A DNA stretch of 64,000 bases from an uncultured Erythrobacter sp. (GCA_947488325.1 CANKYZ010000008.1:62001-126000), one strand, 5' to 3'; shown: positions 1 to 10,217, numbered from the stretch's first letter. Translations and numbers: made by a program. The notes: a model not told the origin generated them from the sequence alone.

Positions 1-53
1 CCTCAACATGGACCGTTTTCACCAGTATTAAAAACATGTCTAACTCGCTCAAT

Positions 54-76
54 ACACTGAGAGAAAAGTGTTTTTT
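54..76 (+). terminator. weak candidate terminator of a gene left of the window
   Basis: A 5-bp stem (ACACT / AGTGT) with an 8-base loop is followed by six T residues. The stem is short, so this may be chance. The rest of bases 1-265 shows no gene that I can support. Confidence 0.25.
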
Positions 77-265
77 CTGGTTTTCTTGACTTTCAAAGTG
101 TGGCTTTGGCTTTCTCGGCGATCCAAGTCTGCGTTTTGCTAGCGATGGCGTACCGCGTTCAACTCATCATATCAGCGCACCATATCGTCGCTCCTACCTG
201 TAGGAAAATACCCAAAATCCAGCGACAATCTCGACACGCGCAGCACTTTCGTTAAGGCATTCGGA

Positions 266-1351
266 ATGAGCTTCAACACTTTTGGGCGCGTCTTGCGCTT
301 TACGACATGGGGGGAAAGCCACGGGCCGGGCCTGGGCGTGGTCATCGACGGATGTCCACCGGGCATCTCCCTGCGCGAAAAAGACATCCAGCCATTTATG
401 GATGCGCGCAAACCCGGCACGAGCAAATTTACCACCCAGCGCAAGGAAGCCGATCAAGTTCGCATCCTGTCTGGCGTGTTCAACAATGCAGATGGTCAGC
501 AAGTCACCACGGGCACGCCGATCCATCTGATGATCGAAAACACCGACCAACGGTCAAAGGACTATTCGGAGATCGCGCAGGCCTATCGCCCCGGTCACGC
601 TGATTATACCTATGACGCGAAATACGGCATCCGCGATTATCGCGGCGGCGGGCGGTCCAGCGCGCGTGAAACCGCTGCGCGGGTCGCGGCGGGCGCAGTG
701 GCGCGGCTTATCATCCCTGAGATCACGATCACCGGCTATGTCTGCGAATTGGGCGGAGATGCGATTGATCGGAATGCGATCAACACGCAAGAGATCACCC
801 GCAATCCGTTCTTCTGCCCGGACAGCTGGGCGGCAAAGCGCTGGGAAGAAACAGTTGACGCTGCGCGCAAGAATGGATCGTCTTTGGGCGCAGTTGTCGA
901 ATGCGTGGCCGAAGGTGTGCCAGCTGGCTGGGGCGCGCCGGTCTATGCCAAACTCGATAGCGAACTGGCCGCTGCGATGATGAGCATCAATGCAACCAAA
1001 GGCGTGGAAATCGGTGACGGATTCGAAGCTGCTCGCCTTTCTGGCGAACAAAACGCCGATGCTATGAGCCCCGGCAAAGATGGCAAACCGATCTATGCCA
1101 GCAATCACGCTGGCGGAACCGCTGGCGGCATCTCAACCGGACAACCGGTTGTGTGCCGGGTCGCGTTCAAGCCAACCTCATCAATCCTTACCCCCGTCCC
1201 TTCTATGACATCAGCCGGTGAGGCCACCGAAATTCGCACCAAAGGTCGCCACGACCCCTGCGTCGGCATTCGCGGAACCCCGGTGGTGGAGGCGATGATG
1301 GCGCTGGTTCTGGCAGATCAGAAACTGCTGCACCGGGCGCAGTGCGGATGA
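266..1351 (+). CDS. aroC: chorismate synthase
   Basis: Converts 5-enolpyruvylshikimate-3-phosphate to chorismate, the last shared step of aromatic amino-acid synthesis, using reduced FMN in the cytoplasm. The 361-residue length is normal for the family. Family motifs are visible: GESHG at residues 17-20 region, [14 protein letters not shown] at 108-121, and [10 protein letters not shown] at 127-136, which form the FMN and substrate site. A C-terminal [17 protein letters not shown] block also matches. The ATG has only a weak ribosome-binding site. It stands alone, with the acyltransferase gene following on the same strand after about 90 bases; nothing links the two functionally. Confidence 0.96.
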   Translation: MSFNTFGRVLRFTTWGESHGPGLGVVIDGCPPGISLREKDIQPFMDARKPGTSKFTTQRKEADQVRILSGVFNNADGQQVTTGTPIHLMIENTDQRSKDYSEIAQAYRPGHADYTYDAKYGIRDYRGGGRSSARETAARVAAGAVARLIIPEITITGYVCELGGDAIDRNAINTQEITRNPFFCPDSWAAKRWEETVDAARKNGSSLGAVVECVAEGVPAGWGAPVYAKLDSELAAAMMSINATKGVEIGDGFEAARLSGEQNADAMSPGKDGKPIYASNHAGGTAGGISTGQPVVCRVAFKPTSSILTPVPSMTSAGEATEIRTKGRHDPCVGIRGTPVVEAMMALVLADQKLLHRAQCG

Positions 1352-1438
1352 CGGAAAGCGAGTTTACCAGACCAAATTAGCACCATAGTAACCATGTCCC
1401 CGCTAGGCCGGTTCTTCGACCAAATGGGGAGAAACCGG

Positions 1439-2533
1439 GTGACAAAGATCAAGGGGTTCGACGGGCTACGTGCGCTGTCTGTGATCTTTGTGATCCTCAC
1501 ACATCTTGGCATCTATTCAACCGCGCAATCCACAGGCTGGCTTAGCGATCGTGCGGCTCCGATTATCAGCGGCACGACCGGTGTGCAGATATTTTTTGTG
1601 CTGTCGGGTTTCCTGATCACCAGCTTGTTGATCAAGGAGTACGAAGCAACCGGCTCGGTGTCGCTCAAGGGATTCTATATCCGCCGCGCCTTTCGAATTT
1701 TGCCGCTCTATTTCCTATGCATTGCACTGACTTTGCTGATCGATATGTTCGTGTGGCCCGTCATCAGTGATCCGGCGCTGATCTTTGCTGCGACCTTCAA
1801 CACCAGCTTCATTCCGCGCGAATGGTATTCTTCCATCTTGGGGCACACATGGTCGCTTTCGGTGGAAGAACATTTCTACATCATCTGGCCTGCCATGCTG
1901 CTGTTTATCTACCGCTTTTCGTTTAATCGCGCCTTACGCCACTTGATTATCGGGGTTGTCATCAGCCTGTCTTTGCTGGCTATCGTGCTGCGCATCGAAG
2001 AGGTGAATGCCGCCTATTTCGTAGGCCGCTGGAGCTTTTTTGCTGGTTCTTGGATCGCACTGGGATGTGCAGCGGCGATTGTGGTGAACGGAGATTATGC
2101 CCGGACGAATACCTTCATGGCGTCGCGCTTGGCCTTGGGGCTTGCTGCAGCTCTTTTCCTTCACAGCCTTTTCATGGGCCTATTGCCCAAACCCCTTGAT
2201 GAAACTTTGCGTGTGATGGGGGCGGTTTTGCTGGTTTGCTGGATCGTACACAACCAAAGCGGAAGACTGGTGTCTGTGCTTGAATACGGACCGCTCGCTT
2301 ACGCCGGCAAGATCTCTTACGGCCTGTATATGTGGCAGGGACTATTCTTGGCGACCGGGCCAGGCCGGGCTGAAGGGCAGCTATGGCCTCTAAATTCAGG
2401 AATCGGCCTGCTGCTGCTCTGTATTGTGGCACCGCTTTCGTACCACTTTTTCGAAAAGCGCTTTCTAAAAATGTCCGGGGCATATCGGCATCGAGAGACG
2501 AGTTCTACGCCGATCCAATTGGCTCCGCTGTAA
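1439..2533 (+). CDS. acyltransferase family 3 (OafA/YrhL-type) membrane protein
   Basis: A multi-pass membrane protein of the acyltransferase-3 family, which O-acylates sugars, lipopolysaccharide, peptidoglycan or other envelope glycans. The family N-terminus GFDGLRALSVIFVILTHLG, with its conserved Arg and His, is followed by about ten hydrophobic segments. SLSVEEHFYIIWP is the conserved central block. I prefer the GTG at 1439 because GGAG lies 7 bases upstream; an ATG at 1394 in the same frame gives 15 more residues but has no ribosome-binding site. No glycan-synthesis genes lie nearby, so the acceptor is unknown. Confidence 0.85.
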   Translation: MTKIKGFDGLRALSVIFVILTHLGIYSTAQSTGWLSDRAAPIISGTTGVQIFFVLSGFLITSLLIKEYEATGSVSLKGFYIRRAFRILPLYFLCIALTLLIDMFVWPVISDPALIFAATFNTSFIPREWYSSILGHTWSLSVEEHFYIIWPAMLLFIYRFSFNRALRHLIIGVVISLSLLAIVLRIEEVNAAYFVGRWSFFAGSWIALGCAAAIVVNGDYARTNTFMASRLALGLAAALFLHSLFMGLLPKPLDETLRVMGAVLLVCWIVHNQSGRLVSVLEYGPLAYAGKISYGLYMWQGLFLATGPGRAEGQLWPLNSGIGLLLLCIVAPLSYHFFEKRFLKMSGAYRHRETSSTPIQLAPL

Positions 2534-2651
2534 TCGCCTCAGTCAATCAATCTTCCCACATTAATCGATTGGACTGATCACCGAAAATCGATCATTCCCC
2601 TGTCATCAAGCTCGGCTATAGCCCGAGTCTCATGAGATCAGGAGAACCCCA

Positions 2652-4835
2652 ATGGACGCGAAGACTGGTGAAATAAGCGGCGGATGCCCCTTCAATGGTG
2701 ATGGCGGTACACGTTCGCTATTGGGCCGTACCAACAAAGATTGGTGGCCAGAGGCTACGCAGCTCGACATTCTGACCGAGGAAGGCAAAAGCGCCAACCC
2801 TTACGGCGAAGATTTCGACTATGCGGCCGCATTCAACACAATCGATTATTCGGCTCTGAAAGCTGATCTGACCGCGCTAATGACCGACAGCCAGCCTTGG
2901 TGGCCCGCTGATTATGGTCACTACGGCCCGTTCTTCATCCGCATGGCCTGGCATGCATCTGGCACCTATCGCACTGGCGATGGACGCGGCGGCGCTGGCA
3001 GCGGTCAGCAACGTTTTGCTCCGCTCAACAGCTGGCCTGACAATGGCAATCTCGACAAAGCGCGCCGTCTGCTTTGGCCGATCAAGCAAAAATACGGAAA
3101 AGGCATCAGCTGGGCTGACCTTTTCATCCTAGCTGGCAACGTCGCGATTGAAAGCATGGGCGGACCAGTCTTTGGCTTTGGCGGCGGACGTGCAGACGTT
3201 TATGAGCCAGAAAACGTATATTGGGGCACAGAAAGCCTGTGGGTCGACACTGGCGCTGAAACACGCATTCAGCCCGATTCGGACATGGCGCTCGAAAACC
3301 CGCTCGCGGCGATCCAGATGGGTCTAATCTACGTCAATCCTGAAGGTCCGGGCGGCATTGCCGATCCACTTCTTTCAGCACGCGACATGCGTGAAACTTT
3401 TGCCCGCATGGCGATGAATGACGAAGAAACTGTTGCTCTTACTGCTGGCGGTCATGCCTTTGGTAAGGCGCATGGCGCAGCCCCGTCAGACACATTTGGC
3501 GATGCACCTGAAGGTGGAACCTTGGAAAATCAGGGTCTAGGCTGGCTGACCGACCAAGGTGAAATCGACACGGGCAACATCACCACATCCGGTATCGAAG
3601 GCGCCTGGTCGAACAACCCAACATCGTGGAGCCACGATTACTTCCGCCTTCTGTTCAAATATGAATTTGAACTGGTCCACAGTCCGGCCGGCGCTCAACA
3701 ATGGACGCCGATCAATCCGGAAGAAGCGGATATGGCGCCCGATGCTCGCGATCCTTCGAAGAAGGTTCCAACCATGATGACCACCGCTGACATGGCGTTG
3801 AAGATGGATCCGGAATATCGCAAGATTTCCGAACGCTTCCTCACCAATCCAGAGCAGCTGGATGACGCTTTTGCACGTGCATGGTTCAAACTGTGCCACC
3901 GCGATATGGGTCCAAAGGCGCGCTATCATGGTCCGGAAGTTCCTGAAGAAACACTGATCTGGATGGACCCGGTTCCTGCCGGCAGCACACCGTCGGACGG
4001 TGAAGTTGCGCGCTTTAAGTCAGCGATTCTCAGCAGCGGCCTGACCGTTGGCGAACTGGTGAAGGCAGCATGGGCTTCGGCTTCGACCTATCGCAATTCT
4101 GACCATCGCGGCGGTGCCAATGGTGCCCGTATCACACAGGCTCCGCAAAATGGTTGGGCTGCGAATGATCCCGATGAACTGGCCAAGGTACTGGGCGTAA
4201 TCGGTGATCATCGCGGTGCACTGTCGATGGCCGATGCGATTGTGCTGGCTGGTTCAGCGGCAGTTGAAAAAGCGGCAAAGGATGCCGGTTTCGATGTCAG
4301 TGTTCCGTTCCTAGGTGGTCGCGGCGATTGCGCCACTGAGCATACCGATGCGGAAAGCTTCGAACCGCTGGAGCCGTTTGCTGATGGCTTCCGCAACTAC
4401 CTACGCACAAAAGCAAGCGTCCGCACTGAGGAAATGCTGGTAGACCGGGCTCATCTACTGGGTCTGTCGATTTCCGAAATGACCGTGTTGGTTGGCGGAA
4501 TGCGCACTTTGGGTGCCAATGCTGGCAACACCAATCACGGCGTCTTTACCGACCGGGTTGGCAAACTGACGACAGACTTCTTCCGCAATCTGCTTGATAT
4601 GGGAACCAAATGGACCCCGGTCGATGGATCAGGCGACGAAGAATATGTCGGCAGTGACCGCGCAACCGGCGCAGAAAAGTACCGCGCAACGCGTGCCGAT
4701 CTGATCTTCGGCAGTAACGCGCAATTGCGCGCTCAGGCTGAAGTCTATGCCGAAAGCGGTGCAGAGGCGAAGTTCGTGAATGACTTCATTGCTGCATGGA
4801 CCAAAGTGATGAACGCTGATCGTTTCGACGTTTAA
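2652..4835 (+). CDS. katG: catalase-peroxidase KatG
   Basis: Bifunctional haem enzyme that dismutates hydrogen peroxide and also acts as a broad peroxidase. At 727 residues it has the duplicated two-domain structure of the family. The distal site [11 protein letters not shown] supplies Arg, Trp and His. The Trp, the Tyr in [10 protein letters not shown] and the Met in [13 protein letters not shown] are positioned to form the Met-Tyr-Trp cofactor needed for catalase activity. The proximal haem ligand is the His of [17 protein letters not shown] sits 7 bases upstream of the ATG. No oxyR-like gene is next to it. A strong terminator follows. Confidence 0.97.
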   Translation: MDAKTGEISGGCPFNGDGGTRSLLGRTNKDWWPEATQLDILTEEGKSANPYGEDFDYAAAFNTIDYSALKADLTALMTDSQPWWPADYGHYGPFFIRMAWHASGTYRTGDGRGGAGSGQQRFAPLNSWPDNGNLDKARRLLWPIKQKYGKGISWADLFILAGNVAIESMGGPVFGFGGGRADVYEPENVYWGTESLWVDTGAETRIQPDSDMALENPLAAIQMGLIYVNPEGPGGIADPLLSARDMRETFARMAMNDEETVALTAGGHAFGKAHGAAPSDTFGDAPEGGTLENQGLGWLTDQGEIDTGNITTSGIEGAWSNNPTSWSHDYFRLLFKYEFELVHSPAGAQQWTPINPEEADMAPDARDPSKKVPTMMTTADMALKMDPEYRKISERFLTNPEQLDDAFARAWFKLCHRDMGPKARYHGPEVPEETLIWMDPVPAGSTPSDGEVARFKSAILSSGLTVGELVKAAWASASTYRNSDHRGGANGARITQAPQNGWAANDPDELAKVLGVIGDHRGALSMADAIVLAGSAAVEKAAKDAGFDVSVPFLGGRGDCATEHTDAESFEPLEPFADGFRNYLRTKASVRTEEMLVDRAHLLGLSISEMTVLVGGMRTLGANAGNTNHGVFTDRVGKLTTDFFRNLLDMGTKWTPVDGSGDEEYVGSDRATGAEKYRATRADLIFGSNAQLRAQAEVYAESGAEAKFVNDFIAAWTKVMNADRFDV

Positions 4836-4893
4836 CACAGGCAACCAAACACCCCCCACCTTGATCCTCGCCCTTCGGATCAGGGTCGCAAGA

Positions 4894-4927
4894 GGCCCTC
4901 GGCGATTTCTTCGTCGGGGGTCTTTTT
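4894..4927 (+). terminator. katG rho-independent terminator
   Basis: A 12-bp stem including G-U pairs (4894-4905 with 4911-4922), a 5-base loop and a run of five T residues, 58 bases after the katG stop. Confidence 0.8.
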
Positions 4928-5015
4928 GCATGGACGCTTTGCGAGCGATCAATTGTACCCGTATGGTGAGAGTGAAAGCCCCCGACATTTTGATCGGTAT
5001 GGGTGGGAGGTGACG

Positions 5016-5603
5016 ATGCGACCGCCTGAAGTTCACACCGCCAATCAGCAGCAGCGCGAAGTTGTGACGCAGATCATGCTGCTTGGCTTTTCAGCAGATC
5101 CCATTGCGCGATGGATATGGCCAGATGCCGGGACATTCTTGCAGCACAAACCACATTTCGTCTCTGCGTTCGGCGGTCGCGGATTTGAGCATCGCAGCGT
5201 GTTCATCACTTCTTGCAACAGAGCCGCTGCAATGTGGCTACCGCCGACCATCGAACCCGATGGCGAACACCTTGACGCCATTATGGGAGCGTCAATCGAC
5301 CCAGAGCGCATGGAAGAGATCGGAGGGTTCTTCGAACAGATTGGCGAATTCCATCCGGACTATCCGTGCTGGTATCTCCCTATGATCGGTGCCGACCCTG
5401 CGCATACGGGGCTTGGTCTGGGCGCTGCCTTGATGAAGCACGCTTTGACCATGATCGATGCGCAGCAGCTGCCATCCTATCTGGAATCATCGAATCCTCG
5501 GAATATCTCTCTGTATGAACGGCACGGGTTCGAAGTGATGGGACAAATCCAGTCTGGCAGCTCGCCGATCATGACACCGATGCTGCGAGCAGCACGGCGT
5601 TAG
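5016..5603 (+). CDS. GNAT-family N-acetyltransferase
   Basis: Predicted acetyl-CoA-dependent acetyltransferase of 195 residues; substrate unknown. The acetyl-CoA motif is visible in YLPMIGADPAHTGLGLGAAL, followed by the C-terminal LESSNPRNISLYERHGFE block, where Asn and Tyr-Glu-Arg-His-Gly-Phe are typical of GNAT motif B. I chose the ATG at 5016 because GGGAGGTGACG lies directly upstream; a more upstream ATG at 4926 falls inside the katG terminator T-run and cannot be the start. Probably monocistronic. Confidence 0.8.
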   Translation: MRPPEVHTANQQQREVVTQIMLLGFSADPIARWIWPDAGTFLQHKPHFVSAFGGRGFEHRSVFITSCNRAAAMWLPPTIEPDGEHLDAIMGASIDPERMEEIGGFFEQIGEFHPDYPCWYLPMIGADPAHTGLGLGAALMKHALTMIDAQQLPSYLESSNPRNISLYERHGFEVMGQIQSGSSPIMTPMLRAARR

Positions 5604-5627
5604 GTTTGGCCGCTCAAATCCAACCAG

Positions 5628-6509
5628 TTAAATCCAGCCGGCATCTTTCAAGTCGTTCACTTGAGCGCGGCTCACAGGCGCTTCGAGACCACCAGTCAGG
5701 ACCAGCCGGACATTGCGCCCTTCACGCTTCACGTCCTCTACGGCGAGGCGTGCGACCCACCAGCTGCGGTGAACCTGTCGCCCTTCAATCTCTGCTACAT
5801 GCACCATCGCGTCGCGCAATCGCATCAACACAAGGTCCGATCCCAGCATTGTGTGCACTCGAACGTAATGATCCTCCATTTCGAGCGCGACCACATCGCT
5901 ACCCAATTCTGCCGGGAGTTGATCAATCAAGGGGTTTTCCGGCACTTCAGCTTGCGCATGTTGCGCAACCGGCGGTCCGCTGACCTGATTTTCGGGTATG
6001 TGTGAATTGCCGCGCCTCTTGTCTGCATTCAGGCCAAGCACATTGAACAAGAGTGTAACCCCGCCCCCGATCACAAAGACATAACCATAGCTCGTCAGTG
6101 CTTCATCCAGAAGCGGCACAGGCGGTAAATTGGGCAAGAACTGAACGAAGTAGATCAGCACTGTCATCGGCACTGTCGCAATCAAAGTCGCAACGATCCA
6201 CAAAGGTAAGATCGGCAGATCGAGCGCTGCATGTGTGCGCTCCACGACGACCGACATCGGCGAATAGATCGCATAGCCGATATAGCTGAAAGTCAGCCAC
6301 GTTATCAGCCGAACGGCAAGCGGCTGCTCAATCGAACCAAATGGCCCGATGACCGCAAGGAACACCCCAATTAAGGTCATGACTCCAAGGTCGATCAAGA
6401 TCTTGCGCCAGAACGCAGCGCGCCCGGTCATCGATTGGCTGCCGAGTGCTTGGTTCCGTGACCTGCTAACCTGATCTTTGCCTCCCATTCCATTCAATTG
6501 CCTGCCCAT
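5628..6509 (-). CDS. membrane-anchored LytTR-domain transcriptional regulator
   Basis: One-component regulator with about four N-terminal membrane segments (from ILIDLGVMTLIGVFLAVIG onward) and a C-terminal LytTR DNA-binding domain. The LytTR part runs from ELGSDVVALEMEDHYVRVHT to the end and includes VHRSWWVARLAVEDVKREG. There is no response-regulator receiver domain, so the membrane part is the likely sensor. Start is uncertain: ATGs at 6509, 6488 and 6431 all lack a clear ribosome-binding site; 6509 is given. It is divergent from a DUF2306 membrane protein gene, and a perfect inverted repeat lies between them, suggesting it controls that gene. Confidence 0.8.
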   Translation of the reverse strand: MGRQLNGMGGKDQVSRSRNQALGSQSMTGRAAFWRKILIDLGVMTLIGVFLAVIGPFGSIEQPLAVRLITWLTFSYIGYAIYSPMSVVVERTHAALDLPILPLWIVATLIATVPMTVLIYFVQFLPNLPPVPLLDEALTSYGYVFVIGGGVTLLFNVLGLNADKRRGNSHIPENQVSGPPVAQHAQAEVPENPLIDQLPAELGSDVVALEMEDHYVRVHTMLGSDLVLMRLRDAMVHVAEIEGRQVHRSWWVARLAVEDVKREGRNVRLVLTGGLEAPVSRAQVNDLKDAGWI

Positions 6510-6621
6510 TCGTGCTTCGTAAAGTGGCAATCGCCCTGAATTCTGCGGATTTGCGCGCACTTCGCGAAGCCTGATGCCGGATCGCGTAGAGGTGGTTGCG
6601 GGCAAAAGGGCAGGCGGCATT

Positions 6622-6646
6622 GTGATTTCAGCAAATACGAAATCAC
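6622..6646. promoter_or_regulatory. inverted repeat upstream of the DUF2306 gene (candidate operator)
   Basis: GTGATTTC and GAAATCAC form a perfect 8-bp inverted repeat with a 9-base spacer. It ends 32 bases before the DUF2306 start codon, in the intergenic region shared with the LytTR regulator. The binding protein is inferred, not shown; classic LytTR sites are direct repeats. Confidence 0.5.
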
Positions 6647-6678
6647 GCCCTTACCACCCAGTCAGAAGGACCAGACCG

Positions 6679-7227
6679 ATGACGACATTCGCCGCAAGCT
6701 TAGCAATTCCCCAGTTCTTCAAAGCGCTTGCAAAACCCGCTTTCGATATTGGCCCGCGTCTTCGTGCTGTGATCGCAATCGCTGCCACCACAATGACGCT
6801 CACCGTCCTTTACGCATTGTTTCGCGGGCTAGCTGGTCTCACGCCGAGCCACCCAAATACCGGTGAACTCGCGATTATCATCCATGTCGCGACCGTCCTG
6901 CCCGCAGTGCCGCTTGGCGGGTTTCTGTTGCTCGCCCCGAAAGGCACGAAAGCTCACAAACTGCTCGGCAAAATCTGGGTAGCGCTGATGATCACCACCG
7001 CATTTTCAGCAATCTTCATTCAGACCGGCGGCGGTTTCAGCTTTATCCACCTGTTTATCCCAATGACTTTTTGGGCCTCCTACAAATTGATCGCCACCGC
7101 ACGGCGCGGTGACATGAAGGGCCATAAAAAAGAGATCCTCAGCCTGTATCTTGGCGCTCTGATGATCCCTGGCATTGTCAGCATGGCACTGCCTGGTCGG
7201 CTCATGAATGTGTGGCTCTTCTGGTGA
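6679..7227 (+). CDS. DUF2306 integral membrane protein
   Basis: A 182-residue membrane protein with about five hydrophobic segments, resembling the DUF2306 family (predicted membrane proteins of unknown function). Conserved-looking features include the His in IIIHVATVLPAVPLGG and the KAHKLLGKIWVALM and GHKKEILSLYLGAL blocks. The ATG at 6679 has AGAAGGA 8 bases upstream; an in-frame start at 6574 would overlap the divergent regulator's upstream region and lacks support. The pairing with a membrane LytTR regulator suggests a small envelope-sensing module. Confidence 0.7.
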   Translation: MTTFAASLAIPQFFKALAKPAFDIGPRLRAVIAIAATTMTLTVLYALFRGLAGLTPSHPNTGELAIIIHVATVLPAVPLGGFLLLAPKGTKAHKLLGKIWVALMITTAFSAIFIQTGGGFSFIHLFIPMTFWASYKLIATARRGDMKGHKKEILSLYLGALMIPGIVSMALPGRLMNVWLFW

Positions 7228-7322
7228 ACTGCATTTCGGAACGCAGGTTTGCGACATGTCCACTGGAGATGGGCCAACCGGAAAAGGGCGACGTCGGAGG
7301 AAACTCAAGCGCTGTTTCTTGG

Positions 7323-7916
7323 TCAGCTGCGTTTAAGCACAAGATAAAGCGCGCCCTCGCCGCCGTGCCTGATATGCGCGCGGCGAACAGCGGCGATGAC
7401 ATCGGCATGATGGCTTGCAGCGAGCCAATCGAGCAGCTTCGCCCGGATCGCTCCGCGCTCTGCGCCTCGGTCTGCCGGGTCGACGGGTCGCTCTCGCCCA
7501 GCGATCACCAGAACAACTCGCGCGCCCATCGCCCTCGCTTGATCCAGCCCGCTGATGATGCGGGTGTAGGCGCTGTCGAGTGTGTGACCATGCAGATCAA
7601 GCGTGTAATCCGGCGCAACCTGTCCCGCTTTCAGTTTACGGTTCCAATGCGAATCCAGCTGAGAGTTGAAGGTACGCCGAGCGGGAGGTGCCAGCCTCGA
7701 AGCCGGCGGCATGGTGCTTTTAGCTGTCAGCTTAACCGGGGCATTAGGTGGTGGTTTGGGGGCCACTTTAGGCGGAACCGCCTGTTTCACCGGTGCCACT
7801 CCCAGCGACTTCTCCGGCAGGTCGGGCATGGTCCGACCAGCAATCGGTGTTACGCTTTGTGCGAGCCGCGACCATGCGGCCTGCTCCTCGACAGAAAGGC
7901 CGCGCGGAATTCTCAT
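7323..7916 (-). CDS. Smr-domain protein
   Basis: A 197-residue protein with a C-terminal Smr (small MutS-related) domain, a fold associated with nicking or RNA/DNA endonuclease activity. The LDLHGHT motif lies near residue 107 and the C-terminal HGGEGALYLVLKRS matches the second Smr motif. The N-terminal ~85 residues are rich in Pro, Ala and Lys and look disordered. It starts 10 bases after the mltA stop and is likely the last gene of a Tim44-like/mltA/smr operon, an order common in alphaproteobacteria. Confidence 0.85.
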   Translation of the reverse strand: MRIPRGLSVEEQAAWSRLAQSVTPIAGRTMPDLPEKSLGVAPVKQAVPPKVAPKPPPNAPVKLTAKSTMPPASRLAPPARRTFNSQLDSHWNRKLKAGQVAPDYTLDLHGHTLDSAYTRIISGLDQARAMGARVVLVIAGRERPVDPADRGAERGAIRAKLLDWLAASHHADVIAAVRRAHIRHGGEGALYLVLKRS

Positions 7917-7926
7917 CGACCCCTAT

Positions 7927-9225
7927 TCATCGAGATGCGTTGCGACGTTCAACGGTTCCTTTGGGCAACAGCAACAAAGCGGTTCCGCGCGCGCTCATCC
8001 CTCCGGCAATCTCACGCGCATCCGACCCGGCGCCCCAGAATGTGTCAAACCGGTTCGCACCCTTGATCGCGCCACCGGTGTCTTGCGCGATCCACAATCC
8101 GTCGGCTTCGTCTCTGTCCATATCCAGCCAGACCGGAGCACCCAGCGGCACAAAGGCTGGATCGGCAGCAATCGAGGATTCGCGCCGAACTGGTACCCCC
8201 AATGCGCCCAGCGGACCGTCGCTGGTCAGTTCGCGAAAGAAAATCCAGCTTTTGTTGAGCCGCATTAGATCAGCGCCATCACGCGGGTTTTCACGAATAT
8301 AGGCCATGATGCCTTGCATAGAACCGGGATATTGGCCCGGCCCGTCGCCCAGTAGGCCGCGTTCGCGCATCACTCCGCCAATGCCGGTATAACCCCGCCC
8401 ATTCTGCCCAGCATAACCAATGCGGATTACATCGCCTTCGGGCGTGATCAGCCGGCCTGATCCTTGAATCTGCAGAAAGAAAAACTCCACCGGATCAGCT
8501 GCCCACCCGATTACAGGCACACGGCCTTCCAGCGCGCCTTCTTCGATAGCGGCGCGGTCTGGATAAGGTTCGAAATTGCCGTCCCGATCATAGCGACCGA
8601 GCGGCGCACGCCCTGTCCGCTCTGATTGCGGAACATCGGCAGGCCAAGCCCGCACGAGATCATCGGGTAGCGCATAGACCGGGACTTCAAATCCTGGCCT
8701 GCGAGTGCGCGATCCTGAAATTTCCGGTTCGAAATATCCGGTCGCGAACGCGCTGCCATCACCCACACGAGCAGTTTCGAAATGGGTTTGGAAGAAGCGC
8801 GGTGCCTCGCTAACCGGCCAACCGACGGCGGCTTCACACGATGCGCGCCAATCCGCACCATAGGCCAGCCCGCTCACGTCTTCGCGTCGCAAAAGTTGCG
8901 GGCAGGATTCGATAAAGCTCGAAAGCGCAGTGCCTGCATCAGCACGAGTTAGGCCAAGCGCGCCAACGCTTGGGCCGCGCTCAACACCGGCAAAGGCAGC
9001 GGAAAAGGCGGAAGAAACAGCCGGAGCAGTGGTGCCAATTGATCCCGGCGGAGATGCTGTAGGGATCAACGACGCGCAGCCTGTCAGCAAGAAAAGAGCA
9101 GCAGTCCCCAAACCCGACCCGGCGAGAATTGAACGCAAGCTGCGGGATTTGGTATCAGGTCCATCGAGCCGAATAGCGGGCGCGTCATTTGCACCCATTT
9201 GGGGAGCGAAAAAAGACACCCCCAT
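7927..9225 (-). CDS. mltA: membrane-bound lytic murein transglycosylase A (MltA)
   Basis: Cleaves peptidoglycan glycan strands with formation of 1,6-anhydromuramyl ends. The sequence contains a hydrophobic stretch ending in FLLTGCAS, a lipobox suggesting outer-membrane lipoprotein anchoring, although it is preceded by an unusually long ~45-residue leader. The MltA core is clear: FATGYFEPEISGSRTR, FFLQIQGSGRLI, RIGYAGQNGRGYTGIG and the C-terminal 3D domain with WIAQDTGGAIKGANRFDTFWG, including catalytic-type Asp residues. The start is given as the ATG at 9225; a TTG at 9231 and an ATG at 9198 are alternatives. The upstream Tim44-like gene ends within 10 bases. Confidence 0.9.
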   Translation of the reverse strand: MGVSFFAPQMGANDAPAIRLDGPDTKSRSLRSILAGSGLGTAALFLLTGCASLIPTASPPGSIGTTAPAVSSAFSAAFAGVERGPSVGALGLTRADAGTALSSFIESCPQLLRREDVSGLAYGADWRASCEAAVGWPVSEAPRFFQTHFETARVGDGSAFATGYFEPEISGSRTRRPGFEVPVYALPDDLVRAWPADVPQSERTGRAPLGRYDRDGNFEPYPDRAAIEEGALEGRVPVIGWAADPVEFFFLQIQGSGRLITPEGDVIRIGYAGQNGRGYTGIGGVMRERGLLGDGPGQYPGSMQGIMAYIRENPRDGADLMRLNKSWIFFRELTSDGPLGALGVPVRRESSIAADPAFVPLGAPVWLDMDRDEADGLWIAQDTGGAIKGANRFDTFWGAGSDAREIAGGMSARGTALLLLPKGTVERRNASR

Positions 9226-9234
9226 GACCAAGAT

Positions 9235-9894
9235 TCAACCCTCGTCGGTTTCGTCAAGCACCCAGTTTGGATCGCTTGCACCGACATTGCGGCTGAAGGT
9301 CCAGACATCGCGACTTTCAATCGCGTCGTCCAGTGAGCCTGCGACAACTGCGCCATCCTTGTCACGAGTGACGGAAGCGATGTCCGCGACAAACAAAATC
9401 GCAATCCGTGCCATACGATTATCAAGCGACGCGGAATGGATACGTGTTTCTTCAATCCGGATCAGTTTGTTGTCCATCACATGTTCGGCTTCTTCACGGG
9501 CATCAATTGCGGCGCTGAAACCATCGAACACATCATCATCGCATAGGTCGCGCAGTGTATCGCGGTCGCCTGTCCAATATGCTTCGAGCACCATTTCATA
9601 CGCACCACCTGCGCCTTCCATGAAACTTGCAAGATCAAAATTGCGATCAGCGGCGGAGATTTCTCGAATGCCGCGCTCTACTGCTGGCATAACCCCTTCG
9701 AGTTCCACAACACGCTGTGGAGTGGTTTGAGGCGATTGTGGTGAGAGGGCGGATGGGACCTGCGCTTTGTCGCCAGCGTCAAAATGTTGCGGTACCACAT
9801 CCTCTTCGTGCTCCGCTCTACGGCCGAGCACCGAATAAAGGCGCAAACCCAAAAAGGCCGCGATCATGGCGAGGATGACGATTTCTAGAACCAC
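9235..9894 (-). CDS. Tim44-domain (TimA-like) inner-membrane protein
   Basis: A 219-residue protein with one N-terminal membrane helix (VLEIVILAMIAAFLGLRLY) and a C-terminal Tim44-like domain: a helix with FMEGAGGAYEMVLEAYWTGD, then a cone-shaped NTF2-like sheet ending DPNWVLDETDEG. Bacterial Tim44-like proteins face the cytoplasm or periplasm and are thought to assist membrane or envelope proteins; the exact role is not established. It starts with GTG, AGGT lying about 9 bases upstream. It is first in the operon with mltA and smr and is divergent from secB, a conserved alphaproteobacterial arrangement linking protein export and envelope. Confidence 0.85.
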   Translation of the reverse strand: MVLEIVILAMIAAFLGLRLYSVLGRRAEHEEDVVPQHFDAGDKAQVPSALSPQSPQTTPQRVVELEGVMPAVERGIREISAADRNFDLASFMEGAGGAYEMVLEAYWTGDRDTLRDLCDDDVFDGFSAAIDAREEAEHVMDNKLIRIEETRIHSASLDNRMARIAILFVADIASVTRDKDGAVVAGSLDDAIESRDVWTFSRNVGASDPNWVLDETDEG

Positions 9895-10217
9895 TTTAGT
9901 ACCTGATATCCTTCCGGCTGCCCGTATTAAGCAGCCTAATCATTCTTGCAGGCGGGCCGTATGTAAGCAACCAAAGTTTCCCGCAAAGTACGGTCATGCT
10001 CACAGCCACGGCACGCCTCGTCCCATAAATAGGCATCAAATTCAATTCGCCAACGTGATTTGGTTTCAGAATTGATCGATTTCGCCTTGTATCGCTATAT
10101 TGCCTGCCTTCGCTGCCCCTGCTAGGCGCGCGTCCTTCACAGTTTCTTGTTATGGGCGCATCATTAAACCAATGCGCCGCAACTTCATAAACAGTCTAAG
10201 CGAAAGACAAAACGACC
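9895..10217. other. intergenic region between the Tim44-like gene and secB
   Basis: A 323-base divergent promoter region. I see no gene, RNA or strong hairpin in it. Both flanking genes must draw their promoters from here, but no confident -35/-10 pair was recognised. Confidence 0.5.

Noticed and set aside
2563-2616. Repeated ATCGAT elements upstream of katG as a possible OxyR site.
   Set aside because: They do not fit the ATAG-N7-CTAT pattern and ATCGAT is self-complementary and common.
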